This document shows positions 52,330 to 62,177 of a stretch of 64,000 nt of DNA, one piece after another. Every line of letters begins with the position of its first letter. The first letter of the stretch is position 1. The notes beneath the pieces were generated by a model. The model searched no databases. It was not told the origin of the DNA and worked only from the letters and a program-made list of their open reading frames with translations. A program made the position numbers and the translations under genes. The stretch is taken from contig OX442314.1 of NCBI GenBank assembly GCA_949358305.1, positions 33,475,608 through 33,539,607 on the forward strand. The letters run 5' to 3'. The DNA is from Strigamia acuminata. Lineage: Eukaryota > Arthropoda > Chilopoda > Geophilomorpha > Linotaeniidae.

Positions 52330-53640
52330 GTTTTGCGAGTTTAGAGAGCCAAATTGGCGACACCACGTCAAGGTCGTCACTTGTGCCGGCGTGCCAAGTG
52401 AGCCCCGAGTCGCGGGAGTCGTTCAAGTTTGAACCGAGGAAGCTGAGTAAGTCGGAACATTTTGTCACCGTCACGGTCGTCTGTCGTGCCGTCGAGCCGA
52501 GCAGAGACCCGAGTCGTGTGAAACTGTGTTTCGGAGCGTGTGCGATTGAGAACTTAGTTCGAAATCGTGGAGTGTCGAGACGGAAAGTTTTTCCGTAGTC
52601 GTGTAGTTGTGGAGCCGAAGATCGAGGGAAGTCCAACGTCGGACCGACGTCGAAATACGAGGAGAAGACGAGCCACGTCGGAGCCAAGAAGACCGCGCCT
52701 GACGTCGCCATTTTGTTTATTCTTTCTTTCTTCATTTCCTTTAAAATTTGATTTATTTCATGTATAACGGTAAAACGTAAGTTAAGCTAAATGTATTTCG
52801 AATTATTATTTATTGTATTTGGGATTTATTCACAAAGAATAGAATAAATCAGTGGAGTTTATTAGAGAATATTTCGTGTTTATTTTAGTAAGTTAAATTC
52901 ACTTAGGCCATTAAGATTAAATATAAATTTAGTGCAGTGATAGTTTTATGAGTATAAGTCCCGTTAAGGCAACCCGAAGTAATCTTTAGTCCTACTTTAG
53001 TGTTAGTGGAGATTCTGGATCACATCAGTATTTTAGTAGATAGTAGTAGAAAGAAAATAAAAATTAAGCAAGCCTCGTCAGCATCTCGTCATTAGTTTTT
53101 CATGTGAAAAATAAAAATTCGTTCTGATACCAAAAAAAAAAAGAATTTAAAAAATTGTTGAAAACTAAAAAAATTAAAAGATAAAAAAAAATAAGAATAA
53201 GAAAAAAGCAAAAATAAAACAAACAAAACACAAAAAATCAAAATTAAAATATAACAACAAAACGAGCAAATTAAATTCTATCTTCACTTGTAGAATCTCG
53301 TTGACATTTATTTTTAATCACGAGATGTAGTTACAAAAAAACGAACACTAGAGTTTGCACCAAAAATGCCGAATAATAAAAAAAGAGCAACTTTTATTTT
53401 CAAAAAAGCCATTTTTACGTAAAAAAGTGTAACTTTTATCTAATAAATGCAATTTTATATTAAAAAATGCAGTTTTTAACCTAAAAAATCCAATTTTTAA
53501 ACTAATAAATCCAATTTTTAAACTAATAAATGCAATTTTTAACCTAAAAAATCCTTTCTTATTAAAGTTTTGTCTTAAAAAAATGACGAGGTCCCATCAC
53601 GACACAAGGAGATAAACGTAGGTATTAGTTAATTGAAAAC
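52330..53640. other. GC-rich then A-rich non-coding region
   Basis: TGGCGACACCACGTCAAGG at 52355 resembles a primer binding site. 52370-52700 is GC-rich with overlapping ORFs on both strands but no motif. 52740-53100 looks LTR-like (aataaatcagtgga; cccgttaaggcaacccgaag). 53110-53560 is A-rich and partly repetitive (aatgcaatttttaa-type words). The empty target site of the solo LTR family is at 53582-53612. Confidence 0.3.
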
Positions 53641-53787
53641 GTAAGATCGGAGTGCGCAAAACGTTACCACAATCTGCGGAAGTGACTGGAGTATTGAAAT
53701 GCAAGAAATTGATAAATGCTACTCCGTACTGTGTTTTGTTTCTCTTTTGTTACAGTTGGAAATTATTAGCATTAAAATTCTTGTTCT

Positions 53788-54075
53788 ATTTTACTGCCAG
53801 TGGTAGTCTCTGGAACACATCAGTGCGCATGACCGGCGCATTGTTGCAAAAGATAGGATTTGTATTCCCACGTCGCGACAAATTACAGTGGTCGCACGAT
53901 TCGAATTTCCTGTAGGTGGTCTTCCAAACGAACTCCATGCACACCATAATGACAGCACGGTCTTGATCCGGGTCCTTTTAATATCGGTATTCAACGGACG
54001 AACCGATTGCTCGCGAATATCCATCCCAGATTCGGGTCATACCGGGCAATTGTGGCAGATCGTCTTGGCAGGTTA
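53788..54075 (-). pseudogene. Degenerate sushi-domain exon
   Basis: The minus strand reads CQDDLPQLPGMTRIWDGYSR then AIGSSVEYRY, a TAA stop, and after it KDPDQDRAVIMVCMEFVWKT and FESC. The DWDGY-like WDGYSR and SSVEYRY blocks parallel LLSDWDGYKRYSGLVVKYRC of the gene at 54412, so it is the same domain family with a nonsense codon. Confidence 0.45.
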
Positions 54076-54411
54076 AAGTATTAGCTTGAAAACAAAAAAA
54101 AGAATTTATTTCTCATATTACATCACAATAGGTGCAATCAAAGTTCTGGTTTTTAGTGTGTAAACGAAAACATTAAAAGAACCACGAACCACACGCAGTC
54201 ATACTTAAAAATGTTTCACCGGTGTATATAAAATGAATGATTAATACCGACTGCTTCTACATACTTTTCTCTTGTATATGGACTCGATAAGTTTTAATTT
54301 TCATCAATACAACTTAATCTTGTTACCAACAACCACTCGTAAAGCGAAAACTTTGAAAGCACTAAACGTTTATCGTAAGACGTTCTGTATTTCACCTGCG
54401 TGTGCTCCTGC

Positions 54412-54766
54412 TCACAGACCCGATTTCTTCATGACAATCTTCCACTTTCCACCAACACAATCGACAATCTGTACCACTTCATGGTGATTCTCCAAATTGC
54501 ATCGATACTTGACAACAAGTCCGGAGTAACGTTTGTATCCATCCCAATCCGACAACAGGCCTGGCGTGGCGGGCGGCTCTCCCATGCATACGAAGTACGC
54601 TGTTTGAAAATATATTTACATCAAAACGTCACTTTTATTCGCATGATTTCTTACTTTCATATATGTAATATTCGGCGGGAATGGAGATTAGTAGGATAAC
54701 TATGACTGTAAGGCAACAGCAACAAAGAATTGCAAAGAAAATCGACCGCTCTTGATTCTTGTTCAT
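54412..54766 (-). CDS. Single-pass membrane protein with one sushi/CCP domain
   Basis: The exons 54766-54655 and 54599-54412 (minus) give 99 residues. A short cytoplasmic start (MNKNQERS) and one membrane segment (IFFAILCCCLTVIVILLISI) precede a compact sushi-like domain: CMGEPPATPGLLSDWDGYKR, then YSGLVVKYRC ... IVDCVGGKW. It is a type II topology with the sushi module outside the cell. It lies head to head with the plus-strand sushi gene at 54986, 219 bp away, so the two probably share a promoter region. Sushi modules bind proteins at cell surfaces. The ligand is unknown. Confidence 0.7.
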
Positions 54767-54985
54767 TCTAAACGAGGAAACAAAGAGAATTAAATATCGT
54801 GTCGACAATTCGAGAGAAAAATACGAACGTGAAAATTAGTATTTATCTGCCATTCGAAGTCGATCTCATTGCGAAAATTAAAAGACGTGAAAGAACATAC
54901 GTCACGCGTGGTGGCACCAACAATGCCAGACGTGGTCCGCGAGCATTCGAATTCGTGTTGTTCTCGTCGATAGACGTTGGAAGCA
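54767..54985. promoter_or_regulatory. Bidirectional promoter region of two sushi genes
   Basis: A 219-bp spacer lies between divergent start codons at 54766 (-) and 54986 (+). No TATA box is evident on either side. Co-regulation is inference from geometry. Confidence 0.4.
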
Positions 54986-56855
54986 ATGGCTGCTGTTGGA
55001 ACGTCGGAACAAACTGATCCAGAATCGCCTGAACCCGAAGATGCTTCGAACAAAAATAAGTTGAAGAATAGACCTACTGTTCAAAGCGTGCGACAGATTG
55101 TGACAGAGTGAGTGAATTTGAAGTCTGCAAAGAAATGCTGACAGTAATTAATTTGTGTTTACGGAGAACAGTAAGAAGTCCATCGTTGCTATTGCAGGTA
55201 TTGTCGGCATACTTTTGGTCGTTTCACTTGTTGCCGTGATTTCTGTGGTTACATTGACAAGTGAGTAGAGAAGACCGACGAAAGTATAGGAGAATGTATG
55301 AGTTTTGAAATAGATGTGTAGAACGGAGGAGCCTGTCACACACAGGCTCCTCCGTTCCCCACATCCGAGATGTCCGATTGTTGTCAACACACTCTGGTGG
55401 CTGTCTTGGCCCAGATACAAACATATATATTAGTACATTTTCTTTTTACCCTAACCTAACCAAACCTAATCTTACCCAATGAGAGAGCGACAGGAATGAT
55501 GTCTTTAGTCGCTTCTGCTGAGTGTAGTGGCGTAGGAGGTGGGGATGTGGATCTGTTTAAATAATTTTTTTGGAAGTTGTTCACATCTGCCCCAATGTTT
55601 GCCATTGTTAGGTCCACTCAACTCAACTCAACTCAACCTGACCTAACCCGACCTAACCAAACCTAACCTAACTTGACCTAACCTGACCTAACCTGACCTA
55701 ACCTGACCTGACCTAATCTAACAATGGCAAACATTGGGGCAGAAGTGAACATCATCCATTTTTTTGTGAAATTTTGTGTTTTCCAAATAGGAATGTTTTT
55801 TTTTTTTTTTTTTTTTTTAAATTGTTGGAATGGTTAAAATTTAGTAGAAAATTTTCAAATTTTTAAAATTCAGCAAAAAATGTGTCAATATTTAGCAAAA
55901 TTTTATCAAAATTTTCAAAATGCACCAAATTTTTGTATAATTTTTTTAAATTATATAAGTGTTCGCAAATTTTCAAATTTTTTCAGTTTTCGCAAATTTT
56001 CTCCAATTTTTGTCAAATTTTTGTCAAATTTTTGTCAAATTTTTGTCAAATTTTTGTCAACTTTTTGTCAAATTTTTGTCAAATTTTTCTCAAACTTTTC
56101 TCAAACTTTTCTCAAATTTTTCCTCAAATTTTTCCTCAAATTTTTCTCAAATTTTTCTCAAATTATCTCAAAGTTTTCGCAAACTTTCTAAAACTCTCAA
56201 ATTCTTTCACGGGGATCCATTTGTGCAAAGATCAGTCGATACGCCAGTGCACGAGATATTGTTCCGCATTTTTTCTTTCAAAGCTTAAATCCATTAATGG
56301 CTCCACCACTCATTAGAATTGAATTTCTTGTTAAAGGTCTTAGCCGCTTATTCGGGACTGCAAAAAGAACTTGCTCCACAGATCCACCTACCTACGAACT
56401 GCTACGCTCAAATTGGGACGGGCGTACACGTAGTCGTGGCACAGTGGTGCGCTATACGTGCAGTGATCAAAGAGACCAACCTGTTGCAACTGAAGTCAAA
56501 TGTAAAGATAACGGACAGTGGACGGAACGATTTAGGAAGTTCGACGTCTGCGGACTTGACGAAAAAGGAAGACGAATAATTAAAGAAAAGCTTCCAGGTG
56601 AGTTTCCATTTAACCCTTCGGGGCAGTACGAATTTAATGTTAATCCATTTTTGACTGGTACAGAGCCGACGGGTTGTTTAGGGAGTGACCCACCAGCCTC
56701 TGGAGCCTTACATCGGGACTGGAATGGCTTATCATGGGGAGTCGAAACGATTATTCATTATTATTGTGATACAAAAATGAAAGTGCTTGCTAAGGTCGTC
56801 GAATGTTCAAAGGATAAGAATTGGGTGACGAAGCAAGATCATTCTGGAAAGTGCA
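54986..56855 (+). CDS. Type II membrane protein with two sushi/CCP domains
   Basis: The exons are 54986-55107, 55172-55260, 56337-56597 and 56664 to about 56855, with consistent phases (the 66-bp intron at 56598-56663 is also open, so its use is uncertain). The acidic cytoplasmic tail (SEQTDPESPEPEDASNKN) is followed by a membrane segment (IVAIAGIVGILLVVSLVAVI). Two sushi modules follow: CSTDPPTYELLRSNWDGRTR ... YTCSDQ ... VKCKDNGQW and GCLGSDPPASGALHRDWNGL ... YYCDTK ... VVECSKDKNW. The last exon ends at a perfect GTAAGT donor after GKC. The next exon may be the copy at 57302-57345 (phase 1 fits), or translation may stop at 56878. Intron 2 is about 1.1 kb and full of repeats. Confidence 0.7.
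55579..55750. mobile_element. Telomere-like tract between 33-bp inverted repeats
   Basis: The arms 55579-55611 and 55718-55750 are inverted copies differing at one base (core CTGCCCCAATGTTTGCCATT). Between them lies a tract of ctcaa units, then cctga/cctaa units close to (CCTAA)n, the complement of the arthropod telomere repeat TTAGG. A further cctaacctaacc run lies just outside (55449-55480). Located in intron 2 of the sushi gene. Confidence 0.7.
55975..56190. repeat. Minisatellite, 12-bp unit, intron 2 of the sushi gene
   Basis: About 15 copies of tttttgtcaaat and variants (tttttctcaaac). The ORFs across it (CQIFVKFLSNF repeats) are artefacts. Confidence 0.9.
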
Positions 56856-56932
56856 GTAAGTATTTTAGTGGAAAGTAGTAGATTTCTTATTGAAATTTTG
56901 ACTTTAAAAAAGAATGACGAGGTCCATCACGA

Positions 56933-57260
56933 TGTGAGTGTTCGGACGGACGCCACGTGGTCAGGGGAGGGCCACGAGGCGCTGGACGCAACACACACGA
57001 TAAAACAACCCACGAAATACACGGAGACACAATATAGTTTTGGTTATTGGCTTTATTAGTTGTCTAGGGTTATTACGATGCAGTGCCCATAGTGTATTTC
57101 CCTACCGGAAGGGGCCCGATCCTGCTGACCAAAGGCCCGCAGCTCCACCTGGTTGCGGAGGACCGCAACAGGCTGCGCAAGAGACGAGAGGCGCTGGAGC
57201 TGCGCCAAGCGCATTGCTGTTGCAGTGCAGCGACCCTGGGCGCAGGGGCAGCTGGTCACA
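56933..57260 (+). repeat. Solo LTR with 4-bp target duplication
   Basis: A 328-bp block starts TGTGAGTGTTCGGACGG and ends GGCAGCTGGTCACA, flanked by ACGA at 56929-56932 and 57261-57264. It is related to 4516-5075. The flanks joined without the LTR are found as a continuous sequence at 53582-53612, an empty target site. A single LTR without an internal region indicates a solo LTR. Confidence 0.88.
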
Positions 57261-57264
57261 ACGA

Positions 57265-57604
57265 CACAAGGAGAAAAACCATAATCGAGTGTTTTTGCAG
57301 CGCTAGTCAGAGCGGCTTTGAAATCGGAGCAAAAGTCGAAATAAATTACAAACTGTCGTGTTAGTGTTACAAATTTATGGTGGAAATAAAGAAAAATTAT
57401 TATTGTTGTTATTATTACTCGTATATTATTAGACGTCTCCAGTGCAGCTTGTTTTTATTTTTATTTCACTACAGTAATGTTGAAGTATGACCACTGACCA
57501 AAAGAGGTCCCTGAGCACAAACATTTGAAATTTTACTTTTTCCAGCAATTTAGGAAAATTTCACAAAATTTCTCATAAGGAAATTACTCTGGGCAAGTCT
57601 TCCT
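57265..57604 (+). repeat. Duplicated 3' exon and flank of the 50.5-kb gene
   Basis: 57270-57510 matches 50926-51165 closely. It includes the acceptor tttttgcag, the exon cgctagtcagagcggctttg ending in a stop at 57345, and the 3' flank with aataaa. It could serve as the last exon of the sushi gene upstream. Confidence 0.65.
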
Positions 57605-57699
57605 TACGTGACGTCGTTACGTTATCATAACGTAACCTGCTAACCACACAAAAAGTATGGTTAGCATGTTACGTTGTGATAACGTAACGACGTTACGTA
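57605..57699. repeat. 95-bp inverted repeat (hairpin) next to Ty3 insertion
   Basis: The arms 57605-57646 and 57658-57699 are 42 bp each and match at 39 positions (core GTTACGTTATCA; TGCTAACCA). They enclose an 11-bp loop cacaaaaagta. The Ty3 target duplication CGGAC starts at the next base. It contains palindromic gacgtc/acgt words. Confidence 0.85.
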
Positions 57700-57704
57700 C
57701 GGAC

Positions 57705-57889
57705 TGCTGTGTTCGGACTTCACTGCATGTTTTGGTGTAGTGACGTTATCTTTGCCTCAGGCGCTGTACCCCCAGCGCCACCTTGTAGCTTGACCCCGAA
57801 TAAAGCACTTGTTAGTTCTTAGCCTAATATGACTGACCTTTCATTTCAACCATCCTCAACATAATTTGTTATTAGTAAGATATATACTA
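57705..57889 (+). repeat. 5' LTR of Ty3/Gypsy element 2
   Basis: 185 bp, starting TGCTGTGTTCGGACTTC and ending AGATATATACTA. It contains the poly(A) signal aataaa within ccccgaataaagcac. It equals the 3' LTR at 62178-62362. Confidence 0.93.
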
Positions 57890-58084
57890 AATGGCGACGA
57901 GATAGGATCCGAAATCCACGTTCAACTAATGAATCCAGTAGCGACGCAAGTTTTTTCGTGTTTTTCGAACTTTTTGAGCGCTTTTTCGGCCCGTTGCTGA
58001 CCACGCCGTCCCGACGTTAGGCCTACGTTCCATTGTCACGTTTTCCTCGCGTTTCCGTACTCAACGCCGACTTTTGCCATCAAT

Positions 58085-61000
58085 ATGTCAGCTCTAAAAG
58101 GGACACCGCGGGAATACGATCCAACAGAGGATTGGGGCCTGTATTGCAAGCGTATGACAAGTATTTTTGCTTGCAATAAGATCGTCGATGACCAGGAGAA
58201 GGTCCATACGCTCTTGGCGTACGTCGGCATGCCGACCTTCAAGCAGCTGGACACGCTCGCGGCGCCGAAGGAAGCTGCCGAATTGAAGTACGCGGACCTT
58301 GTGGCCTTGATGCAGAAAAATGCACGCGCGAAGCCGCTCGTGCTGGGAGAAATTCGCCGTTTTCACCGCCGTGATCGACTGCCGAATGAAACCGTGCTGG
58401 AGTATTCTCTCGCTCTTCAGGACCTGGCCCAAAACTGTGAGTTCACCGATAAAACCAACGAATTAAGAAATCGCTTTCTTTGTGGCCTCCAGAATGAGCA
58501 AGTGCAACAGGCGCTCACGTTAAAAAAAGATTTGACGTTCGACGACGCGGTCGAGTTCGCTGCCGCTGCTGAAGTGTCGCAAAAGGAATTTTCGACGATC
58601 GCGACGCAGAATGCATCGGCGCTGCCGGTGCACAAACTCCACCACGACTCCAAACCACGTCACGATGCGTCAAGGGGTAGAAAACGCTCCTCGAGGGGCA
58701 CTACCTCGTTTCAACCAGGCCGCCAACCATCCAACTCGAAAGGAAATGTGTCGGCGTGTTCTGCTTGCGGCAGTAAGTCGCACACGCGTGAAGCGTGCCG
58801 TTTTCGCGATGCCACGTGCCACGGATGCGGAAAAACTGGCCACATCAAACCAGTTTGCCGGTCGGTCTTGAAGTCACCAGCTCCAGTCCATGCAGTCGAG
58901 ATGCCACAACAGCTCACGTACTACGCTGTCGAGCCGGATTTGACGACGACCGTCAACGCGATTGGCATTAAAGCCACACAACCAATTATTTTGGCCATTA
59001 AAATTGCTAATGTCAATCTCCTAATGGAAATGGACACGGGAGCAGGCGCTACATTTATAAATCTCGAAACTTATACTAAATATTTTTCAAATTTTCCATT
59101 GCAGCCCCTTCCGATCCAGATGAACACGTACGGCGGCACAACACTCCGAATGGAAGGGGTTTGCGAAGTTCCGGTTCGTCATCGTGATCGCGATTTTCGT
59201 TTGCCGTTGTGTGTGGCGACTCACGGCCCCATTCCACTTCTTGGCCGCGACTGGCTCGAAGCATTTGGTTTGCTGTCGAAAACTGGCGAATTGGTGGGCG
59301 CGGAAGTATTTTCGTTGTCCACATCGACGCCATCGCCCGAGAAACTCGATGCTCCGTCGTCCAACAGATTGGACGAGATTTTGGCACGCCATGCCGACGT
59401 TTTCCGAGACGAAATAGGCTGTTATAATGTCCACAAGGTCCACATCGACATCGATCCGACTGTTCAGCCGATTTTCCTGAAAAATTATCCGGTTCCGCTC
59501 GCAATGAAGCCACGACTGGAGGAGGAGCTGCGCCGACTGCAATCCTTGGGTATCATTACACCTGTCGCCTCTTCCAAGTGGGCGACACCAATTATGCATG
59601 TCCTAAAATCAGATGGCACACTTAAGATAGCGGGATGCTATAATAGGACCATAAATAAAGCGGTTCTCCCCAACTCTTATCCTTTGCCTCTCTTCGACGA
59701 TGTCGCAGCAAAGTTGTCAGGCGGTGAGACATATTCCATTTTGGATATGAATTCCGCCTACAATCAGCTCGAATTAGATCAGGAGAGCAAAGAAGTGTGC
59801 ACAATTAATACCCACTTGGGTCTATTTACAGTGAACCGGCTCTTCTATGGAATTTCCAGCGCGCCAGCCATTTTCCAACGCGAGATGGACAAATTAACAG
59901 CCAAAGTCGAAAGTACACAGCCGTTCATTGATGACTCGGCCGTGACTGGTGCCACAAACGCAGCCCACTTATGCAACCTGGATCAACTATTGGGGCTGAA
60001 CATTTCCAAGCAAGGAATCACGCCCATCGACTCAAAGCTGGCTCCACTTCGCAACGCCATGCAGCCCAACGATGTGTTATCATTGAAATCGTTTCTGGGG
60101 CTCATAAACTATTATGGCAGATTTATTAACAATTTATCTACATTATTAGAGCCGCTTTACCGCCTGACGCGCGACGACACTCCGTGGACTTGGGGACCTG
60201 AACAGCACAAGGCCTGGACCAAGGTGAAGGCTGCAGTGACTGTCGATTCGGCGTTGGCGCACTACGACGCGAAGAAGCAACTTTATTTGACCGTTGACGC
60301 CTCGCCCGTCGGTGTGGGCGCCTTTATTTCCCACGTAGAAAATGGAATCCATCGCCCAATTGCCTTTGCCAGTTCCCTCTTGTCCAGCGCGCAGAAAAAT
60401 TATGCGCAAATCGACCGTGAAGGACTTGCGATCGTTTATGGCGTCCGCCGTTTCCACCACCACCTGTTTGGAAGAAAGTTTATTTTGCGAACTGACCATA
60501 AACCGCTCGTGGCAATTTTTGGAGAGAAGAAAGGATGCAATCAAATAGTCGCCGCTCGCCTGCACCGGTGGGCAATTTTCCTAAGCGCCTATGATTATGC
60601 TATCGAGCATGTGCCTGCTGTCGACAACCAAATTGCAGACGGATTGTCGCGCAATCCTCAACCCGTAGTCGACGGTCGAGAAGACCTCGACATGCATGTT
60701 AACGAAATTTTTTCCGTTTCTCTCTCACAGTTTCCGGTATCGCAGGCAGCTTTACGTGCAGCATACGACGCAGACGCCCAATTGCAAGCAGTTCTGCAGT
60801 GCATCCACGACGAATGGAAATCAAGGACACCTGACTTACTAAATTTTTATAAGCACAGGTCCGCCTTTTCCACACATGGACAATTCTTGTTCTTGTCGGA
60901 GCGTTTGGTCGTGCCGGAGCAGCTGCGTCGTGCAGTCCTGACGGAGTTGCACGCAGGACATTTTGGAATCGTGCGCACCAAGTCGCTCGCTCGTTCAACA

Positions 61001-62077
61001 GTTTGGTGGCCGTCAATCGACCGTGACATTGAGTCGATGGTGCGTTCGTGCGACGTGTGCCAGCGCGCACTCCCGGATCCGCCTAAGACGTCCGACTTGC
61101 GTTGGCCCATTCCCGACGAAATTTGGGGGCGAATCCACCTTGATTTCGCCGGGCCCTTCCATGGCAAAATGTTCCTGCTGGCTGTGGATGCGCGCACCAA
61201 GTGGTGCGAAGTTCGTATGATGACCGCCACTACCTCGAAAGCAACAATTGCGGTTTTAAAATGTTGGTTTAAACGTCACGGCTTGCCGATCCACGTTCAT
61301 TCCGACAATGGGCCGCAATTCACTTCAGCGGAATTTGTTGACTTCCTGTCACGGAACGGCATCCGACAAACTCGTTCACCGCCTTTCCACCCAGCTACCA
61401 ATGGAGCAGTGGAAGGCTTCGTGAAGACATTTAAAAATCAAGTCGGAAAATTTCTAAATTTGAATTTGAACATTTCAGAAGCCGTTGACCAATTTTTGAT
61501 TGCCTATCGCTCGACGCCGCACGTTTCTACACGGACTACGCCGTCCGAGGCATTTCTACAACGAACTGTTCGAACTAGATTACATTTGTTGAACCCCCGC
61601 TTAATGCCGGAGCCAACAACTGTGGAAACGCGCCGTTCCTTCGAGCCTGGGGAATTGGTGTTCGCGCGCGACTACTTGCACGCCGCGAGATGGGTTCCTG
61701 GAATAATATCGCAGAAGACATCGTCCACTACGTACGATGTGGCCGTCGGAAATGCCATAATTTGGAACCGACATGCGGACCAGCTCCGAAGACGCCAGAC
61801 TTTGCACGCCCAAACTCCGGAGGGGGGAGGGAATCGCGGACATTTTCCTTTGATAATTGACGACTCAAACCTCAGTAACACACTGCCAGTTGTACAACCG
61901 CAAGTCCTAGTTGCTCCTCCCAATTCACCCAATTCACCCAATCTCCCAAACGTTCGTAATGCTTCTCCAGCTCCTACACCACCTCCTGTTCCCGTCAATA
62001 CTCCTGTTGTGCCGTACCGCCATCCCCAGCGTATTCGCAACCCGACACAATTTTACGGATATAATAACAGTGATTAA
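58085..62077 (+). CDS. Ty3/Gypsy gag-pol polyprotein
   Basis: A single ORF of 1330 residues starts MSALKGTPREYDPTEDWGLY. Gag (about 1-260) ends with two zinc knuckles, CSACGSKSHTREAC and CHGCGKTGHIKPVC. The protease motif is MEMDTGAGATFIN. RT shows SILDMNSAYNQLELD and FIDDSAVTG. RNase H shows YLTVDASPVGVGAFI. Integrase has ELHAGHFGIVRTKS ... CDVCQR and the core LDFAGPF, HSDNGPQF, NGAVEGF. Two oddities occur in RT: the usual GDYK-type motif reads AGCYN, and after IDD about 25-30 residues of the connection to the next block (HLCNLDQLLGLNISKQGITP) are missing compared with typical Gypsy RT. The frame is intact, but the enzyme may be impaired. Confidence 0.93.
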   Translation: MSALKGTPREYDPTEDWGLYCKRMTSIFACNKIVDDQEKVHTLLAYVGMPTFKQLDTLAAPKEAAELKYADLVALMQKNARAKPLVLGEIRRFHRRDRLPNETVLEYSLALQDLAQNCEFTDKTNELRNRFLCGLQNEQVQQALTLKKDLTFDDAVEFAAAAEVSQKEFSTIATQNASALPVHKLHHDSKPRHDASRGRKRSSRGTTSFQPGRQPSNSKGNVSACSACGSKSHTREACRFRDATCHGCGKTGHIKPVCRSVLKSPAPVHAVEMPQQLTYYAVEPDLTTTVNAIGIKATQPIILAIKIANVNLLMEMDTGAGATFINLETYTKYFSNFPLQPLPIQMNTYGGTTLRMEGVCEVPVRHRDRDFRLPLCVATHGPIPLLGRDWLEAFGLLSKTGELVGAEVFSLSTSTPSPEKLDAPSSNRLDEILARHADVFRDEIGCYNVHKVHIDIDPTVQPIFLKNYPVPLAMKPRLEEELRRLQSLGIITPVASSKWATPIMHVLKSDGTLKIAGCYNRTINKAVLPNSYPLPLFDDVAAKLSGGETYSILDMNSAYNQLELDQESKEVCTINTHLGLFTVNRLFYGISSAPAIFQREMDKLTAKVESTQPFIDDSAVTGATNAAHLCNLDQLLGLNISKQGITPIDSKLAPLRNAMQPNDVLSLKSFLGLINYYGRFINNLSTLLEPLYRLTRDDTPWTWGPEQHKAWTKVKAAVTVDSALAHYDAKKQLYLTVDASPVGVGAFISHVENGIHRPIAFASSLLSSAQKNYAQIDREGLAIVYGVRRFHHHLFGRKFILRTDHKPLVAIFGEKKGCNQIVAARLHRWAIFLSAYDYAIEHVPAVDNQIADGLSRNPQPVVDGREDLDMHVNEIFSVSLSQFPVSQAALRAAYDADAQLQAVLQCIHDEWKSRTPDLLNFYKHRSAFSTHGQFLFLSERLVVPEQLRRAVLTELHAGHFGIVRTKSLARSTVWWPSIDRDIESMVRSCDVCQRALPDPPKTSDLRWPIPDEIWGRIHLDFAGPFHGKMFLLAVDARTKWCEVRMMTATTSKATIAVLKCWFKRHGLPIHVHSDNGPQFTSAEFVDFLSRNGIRQTRSPPFHPATNGAVEGFVKTFKNQVGKFLNLNLNISEAVDQFLIAYRSTPHVSTRTTPSEAFLQRTVRTRLHLLNPRLMPEPTTVETRRSFEPGELVFARDYLHAARWVPGIISQKTSSTTYDVAVGNAIIWNRHADQLRRRQTLHAQTPEGGGNRGHFPLIIDDSNLSNTLPVVQPQVLVAPPNSPNSPNLPNVRNASPAPTPPPVPVNTPVVPYRHPQRIRNPTQFYGYNNSD

Positions 62078-62177
62078 GTGTATTTGTTTTTATTAATCGA
62101 ATTGGTACATTGTCTATCGTGAATGAATTCTATTATTGTATTTGTGATTTGATTAATGTGCCATTAATGGGGAATGA

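Noticed and set aside
52313-52735. 140-aa minus-strand ORF
   Set aside because: It overlaps the hairpin array and a GC-rich leader-like region, has no motif and is matched by ORFs on the other strand.
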